Assembly (NCBI GenBank): GCA_015904075.1
Contig: JABMDH010000035.1
Span: forward strand, 5,426 to 14,673
Length of the DNA: 9,248 nt
Direction: 5' to 3'
From: Nitrospira sp.
GTDB lineage: Bacteria; Nitrospirota; Nitrospiria; Nitrospirales; Nitrospiraceae
Of this stretch, positions 1 to 5,654 are shown piece after piece. Positions within the stretch are counted from its first letter, which is position 1. Each line of letters begins with the position of its first letter. The position numbers and the translations under genes are program-made. Below the pieces are notes generated by a model. That model had not been told where the DNA came from. It worked only from the letters and a program-made list of their open reading frames with translations, and searched no databases.

Positions 1-368
1 ATCACTTGCGTCATGAGCTTGGCGGTTTCCTCTTCAATACCTTTTGTCGCGCTGATCAGGGGAATGGGCTTGGCCAAAAAAGGCGCGAGTGCCGTGAGTA
101 CCGATCTGGTTACATGTGAGGGGACAACGAATAGGAGGCCCTGGCAGCCGTCAACCGCATCGGCGATCGATGATGTTGCGACGAGCGTCCGCGGCAGCGT
201 CACACCGGGAAGAAACATCGGGTTTTCGTGCTTGGCATTGATGGCCTGTGCCACATCATGTTCATAGGCCCAGAGCCTGACCGTCATCCCCTTTTCGGCC
301 AAATGTTTGGCCAGCGCGGTCCCCCAGGCTCCGGCCCCAATCACACCAATATTGTTGACTGCCTGCAT
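1..368 (-). CDS. gpsA: Glycerol-3-phosphate dehydrogenase [NAD(P)+], N-terminal part (runs off left edge)
   Basis: Cytoplasmic enzyme reducing dihydroxyacetone phosphate to sn-glycerol-3-phosphate for phospholipid synthesis. Only about 122 N-terminal residues of a roughly 330-residue family are present. Visible: an N-terminal Rossmann fold with the dinucleotide motif GAGAWG at residues 11-16 (preceded by IGVI), then the family motif NPMFLPG near residue 50, the VPSH strand-loop near 80, and the SATKG motif near 105 that holds a conserved lysine. I chose ATG at 368 because translation gives MQAVNNIGVIGAG, placing the Rossmann strand at the usual distance. An in-frame ATG at 383 would add five residues. 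Neither start has a recognisable Shine-Dalgarno sequence. A perfect TTGACA-17-TATAAT promoter lies upstream at 429-457, giving a leader of roughly 40-55 nt. Identification is secure; the C-terminal substrate domain is outside the window. Confidence 0.95.
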   Translation of the reverse strand, partial: MQAVNNIGVIGAGAWGTALAKHLAEKGMTVRLWAYEHDVAQAINAKHENPMFLPGVTLPRTLVATSSIADAVDGCQGLLFVVPSHVTRSVLTALAPFLAKPIPLISATKGIEEETAKLMTQV

Positions 369-428
369 GTTGGAAAATCCCATGGGGTTGGAGGGAAACG
401 ATGGACGATAGCCGATTGGGCGGAGCAA

Positions 429-457
429 ATTATAGGAAGGCCTTGATCGTCTGTCAA
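429..457 (-). promoter_or_regulatory. Perfect-consensus sigma70 promoter for gpsA
   Basis: On the minus strand, TTGACA (452-457) is separated by exactly 17 bp from TATAAT (429-434), matching the E. coli housekeeping consensus at all 12 bases. Transcription would start near 421-423 and run into gpsA. Such an exact match is rare and predicts strong, constitutive expression. That it is used is inferred from position and orientation. Confidence 0.8.
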
Positions 458-543
458 CGAATGGAACGAGCCCCGCCATTCTGTCAAGTGCGCGATTCCA
501 CGCACGCACTCATAAATCCGGAAGGTGGCATGTGGCTTGCCCA

Positions 544-560
544 TTCTCATGAATTGAGAA
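544..560. promoter_or_regulatory. Short palindrome, possible operator between gpsA and the outer-membrane protein gene
   Basis: TTCTCA (544-549) and TGAGAA (555-560) form a perfect 6-bp inverted repeat around TGAAT, 77 bp upstream of the outer-membrane protein ATG. This is the size and shape of a dimeric repressor site, but no regulator can be named, and a chance palindrome is possible. The rest of 369-636 holds the gpsA promoter and no gene I can support. Confidence 0.25.
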
Positions 561-636
561 ATGACTTTGTCAGAATGATCCCAAGAGTTAGCATCGAAGC
601 AGGAACAGAAATCTGTAGGATGTGAGAGGGTTCGTA

Positions 637-1752
637 ATGAATATGATATCAATAGCCATTCGGTGGTTTGGAATATCGGTGGCCGTTGTGGCATGTGTCG
701 CCACTTCGAATGTCCCCCGCTCGTATGCTGAAACCTACATCGCTGGACAATTTGGTGTGACGTTGCCGTCAGTAGCGGGGAAGAGTCTGGGTGAGGGGGA
801 CCTGACTGGCCAGTTGGTTGTTCCTGGAGCGAGAATCTCCGCACAATCTCTTGATGAGTCGATTCTCTTTGGAGGCAAGGTTGGGCACTACTTCAGAGCC
901 GTTCCATGGTTGGGTCTCGAAGCGGAAGTCTACAACACCACCCCGCATATCAAGCAGCAACCGATCACATTCAGTGGGCCTTCGGGTCCCGTCGGGACTA
1001 TCGAGCTTCCCGGTGTGCATTTTCGAGTGCTGACAATTGCGCCTCTCAATTTGATGTTTCGCTATCCGGGAACTAGGCTTCAGCCGTATATCGGTTTCGG
1101 TCCCGGTATATTCATGGCTCGAATCAACGATCCTTCGATCACCCAGGGCGACAGTTCCCAATCGAGCACGAAATTTGGCCTGAACGCTCTTGTCGGCCTC
1201 AGGTACTACTTCACGAGACATATGTCTATATTTGCAGAGGGAAAGTTTAACTACGTTCGATTCAGTTTTGAGGAAAACTCCAACTTTTTCGGGTTCGACG
1301 CCACCTACATGCTGTACGGAACCCTGTTCATGATGGCCGGCGCCTACACGCTGGCCACCGCCGGCCATGTGCGCGGCGACGTGCTGTACGGCTTCTTCGA
1401 GCCGCGCACCCAGGCCATCCTCGATCTCATCCTCTACTTCGTGTTCTTCATTCCGGGCGTGCTGGCGCTGTGCTGGGCCGGATGGGACTTCTTCAACGAT
1501 TCGCTGGCCATCCGCGAGCACTCGTCGGTCACTTCCGACGGGCCGCCGATCTACCCGTTCAAGTTCATCATCCCGCTGTCCGGCGCCGCGCTGATGCTGC
1601 AGGGCGTCGTCGAAATCCTGCGCTGCATCGTCTGCATCCAGCAGGGCGCATGGCCGTCCCGCACCCAGGACGTCGAGGAAGTCGATGTCGACAAGCTGCG
1701 CCACATGGTGCATGCCGACCTGCCCGAGAGTTGGGCACCCCGCGCGTACTGA
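637..1752 (+). CDS. Beta-barrel outer-membrane protein (OmpA/OmpW-like barrel), C-terminus replaced in frame by foreign TRAP permease sequence
   Basis: The native part is residues 1 to about 219-224 (to about 1294-1308). Residues 1-31 form a signal peptide: short N-terminus, hydrophobic stretch ISVAVVACVA, and a likely signal peptidase I site SYA|ETY. The mature part alternates polar and aromatic residues in strands typical of small outer-membrane barrels, including the segments LQPYIGFGPGIFMARI, GLNALVGLRYYF and SIFAEGKFNYVRFSF. Such barrels end with a strand terminating in Phe; here that strand is missing. The reading frame instead passes into a DctQ-like membrane protein and stops after seven to eight residues read antisense to truD. 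ATG 637 is preferred over GTG 622 because GAGAGGG lies six bases before it. Function is probably structural or porin-like; no ligand can be assigned. As written, the 371-residue product is a chimera that is unlikely to fold as a barrel. Confidence 0.75.
   Translation: MNMISIAIRWFGISVAVVACVATSNVPRSYAETYIAGQFGVTLPSVAGKSLGEGDLTGQLVVPGARISAQSLDESILFGGKVGHYFRAVPWLGLEAEVYNTTPHIKQQPITFSGPSGPVGTIELPGVHFRVLTIAPLNLMFRYPGTRLQPYIGFGPGIFMARINDPSITQGDSSQSSTKFGLNALVGLRYYFTRHMSIFAEGKFNYVRFSFEENSNFFGFDATYMLYGTLFMMAGAYTLATAGHVRGDVLYGFFEPRTQAILDLILYFVFFIPGVLALCWAGWDFFNDSLAIREHSSVTSDGPPIYPFKFIIPLSGAALMLQGVVEILRCIVCIQQGAWPSRTQDVEEVDVDKLRHMVHADLPESWAPRAY
1294..1731 (+). pseudogene. Internal fragment of a TRAP transporter small permease (DctQ-type), foreign to the window
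   Basis: About 145 codons encode membrane segments characteristic of the small DctQ subunit of tripartite ATP-independent periplasmic transporters: MLYGTLFMMAGAYTL, then the family hallmark GHVRGDV, a second span LILYFVFFIPGVLALCWAGW, a loop with YPFKFIIPLSGAALMLQG, and the tail ending VEILRCIVCIQQG-WP. The N-terminal span and the extreme C-terminus are absent, and no DctM or DctP partner is nearby. By hand count only about 13 of 142 codons end in A or T, far fewer than in the flanking genes, so the donor is probably a high-GC proteobacterium. The left edge lies between about 1291 and 1308 and the right edge between about 1725 and 1733. It is continuous in frame with the upstream barrel gene. 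It is either an assembly artefact or a recombination scar, and not a functional transporter gene here. Confidence 0.85.
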
Positions 1753-2209
1753 GTCGATCGAGAATAGCGGGTACCGCCTCAGCTGCCTGGGCAGCAACGT
1801 TACGGATAACCAGGCGAAAGCGGTTTCCGGCGTGATGGCCGGTTCGTAATCGATTGCGATGGCGAGCCAGGACTTCAATCGTCAACAGCTGCTCATCGAG
1901 CTTCAGCTGTGATACCTGCTGCGGTGTGACTCCTTGCAGTGAAACCATCTGAGTGGTGACGGCTCGGGCGTCTTTCAATCCTGCCACGCCGATGGCCTGC
2001 GCCTTCACGCCGAGCGTCGATGAAAGGCGGCGGACGAGGTCAGGCGTCGACAGTCCCCGCTTGGTGATCTTTACATAGAGATGCTCCCCTTCCCCGCAGG
2101 GGAGATAGAGCGGGCGCTCTTCCACCTGAAAGTCTTCCGGCGTCGTGCGGATCTGTCCACCGATGCCGGGGATGTCGTTTGTCAGGAAGGGCTCAATTGA
2201 TGGTTCCAC
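1730..2209 (-). pseudogene. truD: tRNA pseudouridine(13) synthase TruD, N-terminal 160 residues, C-terminus lost at a junction
   Basis: TruD isomerises uridine 13 of tRNAs to pseudouridine. The protein begins with GTG at 2209, preceded by AGGGAG at 2216-2221 with a six-base spacer. Seen in order: the N-terminal motif IGGQIRTTPEDFQVEE, the basic segment KITKRGLST, the catalytic motif VAGLKDARAVTTQ with the essential Asp in LKDA (about residue 80), and the GNRF-LVIRNV segment. It stops matching immediately after GVPN (1730-1741), where TruD normally continues with an aromatic residue and an FG-QRFG block. Beyond that the frame stays open to 1568 but encodes antisense DctQ sequence. About half the protein, including the inserted TRUD domain, is missing, so this copy would be inactive. 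The family assignment is firm; whether the break is biological is uncertain. Confidence 0.9.
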
Positions 2210-2456
2210 GCGGTGCTCCCTATCTAAATGGCTTGTATGCCGTTCATATCATCCATTAATCTGGGGTAACTAATCCCATGCCATACTTTTTCTATTCGAT
2301 TCGGGAGGGGCGAGAGAACAGCCTGGCTGACGGCAGAAGCGTGCGTCAGAGAGTATCATGGCCTGACCGCGTGCGATCCTCCGTCGGAGCTTGTCTGAGC
2401 GAGCCACTCTACCGGAAATTTTGCCTCGTTCCACACCGCTTAACGGGACCGCCTAT
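2210..2456. other. Intergenic stretch between truD and the HEAT-repeat gene
   Basis: About 247 bp between two minus-strand genes. Apart from the truD ribosome binding site (2216-2221) I see no convincing promoter, terminator or conserved RNA. A weak CTCC-GTC-GGAG hairpin lies near 2381-2391. The plus-strand open frame starting at 2278 lacks a ribosome site and protein-like features and is not called. Confidence 0.4.
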
Positions 2457-3092
2457 TCAGTTACGCATTTGTTCCAGCGCTTCCCGTGCCCGGCCCCTCA
2501 CTGTTTGATCCCCGTCCTCCTCTGCAACCTGTGCCAGTCGATCCCGCGCATCCGTTGCCCGCAGTCTTCCCAATCCCAACGCCGCGCAGGCGCGCACGTA
2601 GGCATGGTCGTCTTTCAGTGCTTTCACCAGGAGTGGCGCCACCGACTGATCCCGCAAGACACCCAGATGACTGGCTGCCATGCCTCTGATACGGTGTTGC
2701 TTGTCCTCCACGGCTTGGCCAAGTGTCATGACCCAAATATCTTTCAAGGCCGGTGCGATCTCTTCAAGTCCGTCAAGCCGGTAGGCATTGCATTCGATGA
2801 GGGCAAATGACAGGTCCAACTTCTTGTCCTGCGCCGTTTCACGCTGGAAGGCTCCAATAAGCCGATTCCGTTCCCGCCGCGTCGCCGCCCGCCGTCGGAT
2901 CTTCACAATCATGGCCAGGATCATTGCCGCAACGGCCACTCCTCCGGCTGCGACAGGCAGAGCCTGATCGATGGCATAGTCTTGGGTTTCTGCAGGCAGC
3001 CGTTTCCAAATCCACACCGCGGCCACGATAAGCCCGACTAGAATGACGATCGCCGTTGGATAGACCTGCCCCTGCTCGCGATGGTTCGCCAT
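2457..3092 (-). CDS. Membrane-anchored HEAT-repeat protein
   Basis: The 211-residue protein has two N-terminal hydrophobic segments (about residues 12-29, YPTAIVILVGLIVAAVWIW, and 47-64, AAGGVAVAAMILAMIVKI) followed by a strongly basic stretch KIRRRAATRRERNR, so the C-terminal part should face the cytoplasm. From about residue 90 onward it is alpha-helical with PBS-lyase/HEAT-type repeats: RIRGMAASHLGVL-D-VAPLLVKAL, then YVRACAALGLGRL, then TVRGRAREALEQM. HEAT repeats form protein-protein interaction solenoids, so an adaptor or scaffold role is likely, but no partner is known. ATG 3092 is the first start giving the first membrane span and has no Shine-Dalgarno sequence. A weak promoter (3102-3131) ends nine bases before it. 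The gene is divergent from the MarR gene, with a REP-like repeat between them. Confidence 0.8.
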   Translation of the reverse strand: MANHREQGQVYPTAIVILVGLIVAAVWIWKRLPAETQDYAIDQALPVAAGGVAVAAMILAMIVKIRRRAATRRERNRLIGAFQRETAQDKKLDLSFALIECNAYRLDGLEEIAPALKDIWVMTLGQAVEDKQHRIRGMAASHLGVLRDQSVAPLLVKALKDDHAYVRACAALGLGRLRATDARDRLAQVAEEDGDQTVRGRAREALEQMRN

Positions 3093-3101
3093 GGGAACAG
3101 G

Positions 3102-3131
3102 ATCTTACGGGCTCGATCGATCAGCCGTCAA
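3102..3131 (-). promoter_or_regulatory. Candidate promoter of the HEAT-repeat gene
   Basis: Minus strand TTGACG (3126-3131), 18 bp, TAAGAT (3102-3107): five of six and four of six matches to consensus. Only nine bases separate the -10 box from ATG 3092, so the predicted transcript would have at most about three nucleotides of leader. Moderate support only. Confidence 0.4.
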
Positions 3132-3136
3132 CGAAC

Positions 3137-3178
3137 CCTTCGACAAGCTCAGGGCAGGCCCTCCGACGGGCTCAGAGC
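3137..3178. repeat. Tandem REP-like element
   Basis: Two imperfect copies with a 23-bp period: CCTTCGACAAGCTCAGGGC (3137-3155) and CCTCCGACGGGCTCAGAGC (3160-3178), 15 of 19 identical. The first copy can form a CCCT/AGGG hairpin. I recall the core TTCGACAAGCTCAGGGC as one of the commonest dispersed palindromic motifs in bacterial genomes, often mistranslated as peptides such as STSSGQA. It sits between the divergent promoters of the HEAT and MarR genes. Confidence 0.75.
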
Positions 3179-3194
3179 CAGGAAGCGCTCTGCC

Positions 3195-3223
3195 TTGACG
3201 ATTCATCTGCTTCCCACTATTCT
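3195..3223 (+). promoter_or_regulatory. Promoter of the MarR gene, abutting its start codon
   Basis: TTGACG (3195-3200), 17 bp, TATTCT (3218-3223). The ATG at 3230 is the seventh base after the -10 box, exactly where transcription is expected to begin. No Shine-Dalgarno sequence precedes the ATG. Together these predict a leaderless mRNA. Confidence 0.55.
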
Positions 3224-3229
3224 CCGGTC

Positions 3230-3688
3230 ATGGAATTGCCCCATCTAAAGGATGATCCCTACCTCAAGCTCGTTCGGCCTTTGGTCGAGGCCTATCTGGC
3301 CTTCTGGCGTACAGGCAGCCGGCACATCAAATCCATGAGGTTGACCCCGTCTCAATTCGATGTGCTTGTTACGCTGGGCGATACCGACGGCATGACCTGT
3401 TCCGATTTATCGGAGCAAACGCTTGTGACCAAAGGCACGCTGACCGGAGTGCTGAATCGCCTGGTGTCGAAGGGGCTGATCAGGCGGGAGACGATACGCG
3501 GGGACCGCCGCTATACGAAGATCTCGTTGACTGCAAAAGGTGATGCGCTCTTTCTGAAGACATTCACGGCGCATGTCGGATTCATCCGACCATTTTTCGA
3601 GCGAGCCTTGAGCCCTCAAGAAGTGGAGCAGGCAGGCAGGGTACTGCTACGGCTTCGAGACAGCTTTCGAGAGGAGGTTAAGGCTTAG
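3230..3688 (+). CDS. MarR-family transcriptional regulator
   Basis: Dimeric winged-helix DNA-binding protein of 152 residues, the usual MarR length. Visible: an N-terminal dimerisation helix (PYLKLVRPLVEAYLAFWRTGSR), the helix pair RLTPSQFDVLVTLGDTDGMTCSDLSEQ, the recognition helix TKGTLTGVLNRLVSKGLI, the wing with the hallmark RRETIRGDRRYTKISLTAKG (the D-R-R wing motif), and a C-terminal helix. MarR proteins usually repress their own operon and nearby genes and respond to small phenolics or oxidants. No ligand is evident, and the cysteine in TCSDLSEQ has no obvious partner. ATG 3230 gives the family-typical N-terminus; longer readings upstream would translate the REP element and are rejected. 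The downstream MBL-fold gene starts 63 bp after the stop and is probably co-transcribed. Confidence 0.92.
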   Translation: MELPHLKDDPYLKLVRPLVEAYLAFWRTGSRHIKSMRLTPSQFDVLVTLGDTDGMTCSDLSEQTLVTKGTLTGVLNRLVSKGLIRRETIRGDRRYTKISLTAKGDALFLKTFTAHVGFIRPFFERALSPQEVEQAGRVLLRLRDSFREEVKA

Positions 3689-3741
3689 GTTAAGGTGAAC
3701 AACCTCATTGCTGACAGGCCCCTCGACCTCAACCTTAGCCT
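3675..3741 (+). repeat. Inverted repeat across the MarR stop and MBL gene leader
   Basis: AGGCTTAGGTTAAGG (3681-3695) and CCTCAACCTTAGCCT (3727-3741) are inverted copies matching at 13 of 15 positions around a 31-nt loop. AGGTTAAGG also occurs twice directly (3675-3683 and 3687-3695). The MarR stop codon (3686-3688) lies in the left arm. The stem could fold in the mRNA just before the downstream start, or may be another dispersed palindromic repeat. Confidence 0.6.
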
Positions 3742-3751
3742 GGCTGAAGAT

Positions 3752-4507
3752 ATGCGTCTGACGATTCTCGGATCCGGCACCAATGTCCACCCCACTCGTG
3801 CTGCCGCCGGCTATCTGGTGCAGACCGATCAGGCGCTTCTGCTGGACTTCGGTCCGCGTACATTGATGAACCTGATCAAGACCGGCGTAGACCGCCATCG
3901 GATCACGCATATTCTGATCTCCCATTTTCACGCAGACCATTTTTCAGATTTCATCACGTTTTTCTTTGACGCGATGATCTTTACCAAGTATCAAGGCGGG
4001 AAACGGCCGCCGCTCACCGTCATCGGCCCGCCCGGAACCAGAAACCTCTTCAAGACCCTGTTTGCGACGCTTCCGGGCTTCAACCATGCGCCATTCGGCG
4101 TGACGTTGAAGGAAGTTGATGACCGCCCATTCTGGATCGGCGGGACGAAAGTTCTTCCGAGAAAAGTAACCCACAGCCCCCGCTTGCATTGTTTAGGGTA
4201 CAGGCTGGAGTATGGTGGAAAGGCGCTCGTCTATTCAGGAGACTCACAATATTGCACCAGCCTCGTGCGTCTCTGCGAAGATGCTGACCTTGCCGTTCTT
4301 GACTGTTCGTTTCCGGCCAATCAACCGGGCCCTGTCCATCTGCATGCCGGACAGTGCGGACAGGTAGCTCAAGAGGCAGCCGTCGGCCAACTCATCCTGT
4401 CGCATTTCTATCCGATTGCAGACCAGTACGATGTGAAGGCTCAAGCGGGAGAACGGTATCAGGGAAAAATCAGGAAGGGGAGGGATTTGCTGACGGTCGA
4501 GCTGTAG
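3752..4507 (+). CDS. RNase Z-like metallo-beta-lactamase-fold hydrolase
   Basis: The 251-residue protein has a complete metal site for the fold: HFHADH at 58-63 (two His on one zinc, Asp and His on the other), His141 in THS, bridging Asp164 in SGDS, and His218 in LSHFYP. The N-terminal MRLTILGSG and LLLDFG segments (1-9, 29-34) are typical of the RNase Z/ElaC branch. It lacks the long flexible exosite arm of true tRNA-processing RNase Z, so it is better called RNase Z-like; some relatives hydrolyse phosphodiesters. ATG 3752 is chosen because the fold begins there. An in-frame GTG at 3695 would prefix 19 residues encoded by an inverted repeat and is unlikely. The gene follows the MarR gene on the same strand, suggesting one transcript. 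Its true substrate is unknown. Confidence 0.88.
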   Translation: MRLTILGSGTNVHPTRAAAGYLVQTDQALLLDFGPRTLMNLIKTGVDRHRITHILISHFHADHFSDFITFFFDAMIFTKYQGGKRPPLTVIGPPGTRNLFKTLFATLPGFNHAPFGVTLKEVDDRPFWIGGTKVLPRKVTHSPRLHCLGYRLEYGGKALVYSGDSQYCTSLVRLCEDADLAVLDCSFPANQPGPVHLHAGQCGQVAQEAAVGQLILSHFYPIADQYDVKAQAGERYQGKIRKGRDLLTVEL

Positions 4508-4589
4508 GGCTAGCAGATTGCAGAAAAGCTCGTTCTGGCTTCTGTGGCCACCATAGCATTGATAATCAAGATAACACTAACTCATCAGA

Positions 4590-4746
4590 CAGGATGCTCA
4601 AAATGGCCGTTCAGCTAGGCCGCAGCGAGCGAAGAGGTAAATCGTACTCCGTGCCGTACGTTGAGCCTCTGAGCGATGCGACCTGCCTGCGCGAAGCGCT
4701 TCGGCGAAGGCAGGGAACGCCGCTGGCGGACTTTTTCAGTGTCCTG
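4590..4746. repeat. MITE-like dispersed inverted-repeat element (Nitrospira type)
   Basis: The ends are inverted repeats: CAGGATGCTCAAAA (4590-4603) pairs with TTTTTCAGTGTCCTG (4732-4746), 11 of 14 positions matching, and the similarity continues inward through ATGGCCG/GGCGGAC. Inside are further paired arms, CGTAC (4643-4647) with GTACG (4656-4660) and AGAGG (4633-4637) with CCTCT (4666-4670), so nearly the whole element folds on itself. There is no transposase. I recall sequences of the form CAGGATGCTCAAAATGGCC...CTTTTTCAGCATCCTG as abundant in Nitrospira genomes and often mistranslated as short proteins ending in TPLADFFS. That memory is unverified. The element fills the convergent gap between the MBL and SirB1-like genes. 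Confidence 0.75.
4682..4714. repeat. 33-bp palindrome nested in the larger repeat
   Basis: Outer arms CCTGCCT (4682-4688) and AGGCAGG (4708-4714) pair perfectly, and the core CGAAGCGCTTCG is itself a perfect palindrome. It interrupts the right half of the 4590-4746 element, where the copies I remember pass directly from GAGCGATGCGA to GAACGCCGCTGG. It looks like an independent REP-like insertion. Confidence 0.65.
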
Positions 4747-5607
4747 CTATAGCCCTTCTTCGCGGGGCTCTCCGCCAAGGACGTCGATGAATTTAGTCAG
4801 GCGGGATGTTTTAACCGGCTCATCCAGCTTCGTGTAAATCGACAGCAGATTTTTCACCATGCGGGACAGGATCGCGCGGACCGGGCTGGGTTGCAGATAC
4901 TTGTCGTCGAACCCGTATCCGGCTTCTGTCAAAAACCGTGCGCAGTTTTTTTCAGTCAACAGCGCGCCGCCGTTGAAGCAATCAATGAAAATTTTGTAAC
5001 GATCGGATTCGTATTTCACCAGGAAATGCCCGGGCATTCCAATGCCGAACAGCGGGAGCCCCAGGCGCTGTCCGATGAGCAGATAGACTACTGAGAGGCT
5101 GATCGGAATGCCGACTCGACGGTCGATGACACAATTGAGGTAGCTGTTTTCCAGTTCATAATAGTTCTTGGTGTTGCCTTTGAATCCCTGTTCGGCAAAC
5201 ACGTAGCGATTGAGAGCGTTGACAGTTTCTTCCCCGGACGCGCGAAGGCCGATTCGGGCGCGCACTTCCTGCGCCATGGTATCCAGCCGTTCTTGATAGC
5301 GGGATACGTCCAGGGCCGCAAAGGCGTGGCGGGCGATCAAGAACGCCCCGGTTTCAAGGCTCATGGCCTTGTCCGGAAGCGCCGCCAGTTCGACCAGGTC
5401 TTCTTCCAGCTTGCCCCAGCGGATTTCTTCGAGGACGGATGCGATCCGATCGGCCATCTCCGGCTGTTCGATTTCAGCCTCTTGCAGGAGTGGCACCGCG
5501 GCAGGCCCGATTGTAATCAGTTTTCCGCTGATCGTGCGGACGATCCGGTCGTCCTCATCGGAGAGCAGGCGAATGAGCGCGCGAATCTGGTTTTCAGGAA
5601 TAACCAT
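4747..5607 (-). CDS. SirB1-family protein with transglutaminase-like domain
   Basis: The 286-residue protein begins with a HEAT-like helical segment (about residues 5-60: IRALIRLLSDEDDRIV-TISGKLITIGPAAVPLL). It then shows the SirB1/YchA transglutaminase-like core: NYYELENSYLNCVIDRRVGIPISLSVVY, LGLPLFGIGMPGHFLVKY and FIDCFNGGALL. These are the family's conserved N-S-Y-L-x-x-V-x-x-R-x-G-I-P-I-S-L and G-x-P-G-H-F blocks. A Cys (NCVID) and His (PGHF) are present, but which residues, if any, are catalytic is unknown to me. The biochemical role of the family is poorly defined. ATG 5607 is preferred over the adjacent GTG 5610 because of its spacing from GAAG. The gene starts 47 bp after the permease stop and is probably last in the operon. 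Its TAG stop (4747-4749) directly abuts the dispersed repeat. Confidence 0.85.
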   Translation of the reverse strand: MVIPENQIRALIRLLSDEDDRIVRTISGKLITIGPAAVPLLQEAEIEQPEMADRIASVLEEIRWGKLEEDLVELAALPDKAMSLETGAFLIARHAFAALDVSRYQERLDTMAQEVRARIGLRASGEETVNALNRYVFAEQGFKGNTKNYYELENSYLNCVIDRRVGIPISLSVVYLLIGQRLGLPLFGIGMPGHFLVKYESDRYKIFIDCFNGGALLTEKNCARFLTEAGYGFDDKYLQPSPVRAILSRMVKNLLSIYTKLDEPVKTSRLTKFIDVLGGEPREEGL

Positions 5608-5632
5608 CACTTTTCTTCGTCTCTCGCAACCG

Positions 5633-5650
5633 CACGACGTTCACGTCGTG
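5633..5650 (-). other. Intercistronic hairpin between permease and SirB1-like gene
   Basis: CACGACG (5633-5639) and CGTCGTG (5644-5650) form a perfect 7-bp stem with a 4-nt loop, five bases after the permease stop codon. There is no following U-run, so it is more likely a processing or stability stem than a terminator. Confidence 0.5.
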
Positions 5651-5654
5651 ACTG

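Noticed and set aside
1294..1752. A working TRAP transporter gene native to this organism
   Set aside because: The N-terminal span and C-terminus are missing, there is no DctM or DctP, and codon use differs sharply from both neighbours.
769..1878. Long minus-strand open frame opposite the barrel/TRAP/truD region
   Set aside because: It is antisense to recognisable proteins on both sides of the junction, is rich in Arg/Asp/Gln shadow composition, and has no domain or ribosome site.
3056..3229. Longer N-terminus for the MarR protein
   Set aside because: It would translate the REP-like element into a low-complexity STSSGQA-type peptide and read through the promoter; the MarR fold starts after 3230.
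3695..3751. GTG start for the MBL-fold protein
   Set aside because: The extra 19 residues are encoded by one arm of an inverted repeat, whereas the fold begins at MRLTILGSG at 3752.
4720..4736. Intrinsic terminator CGCC-GCT-GGCG followed by TTTTT
   Set aside because: The stem is only four base pairs and belongs to the conserved edge of the dispersed repeat. It may still slow polymerase, but I cannot call it a dedicated terminator.
4354..4752. Plus-strand open frame ending in LADFFSVLL
   Set aside because: It is a frame through the MBL gene's end and then the dispersed repeat; such peptides are typical mistranslations of this repeat.
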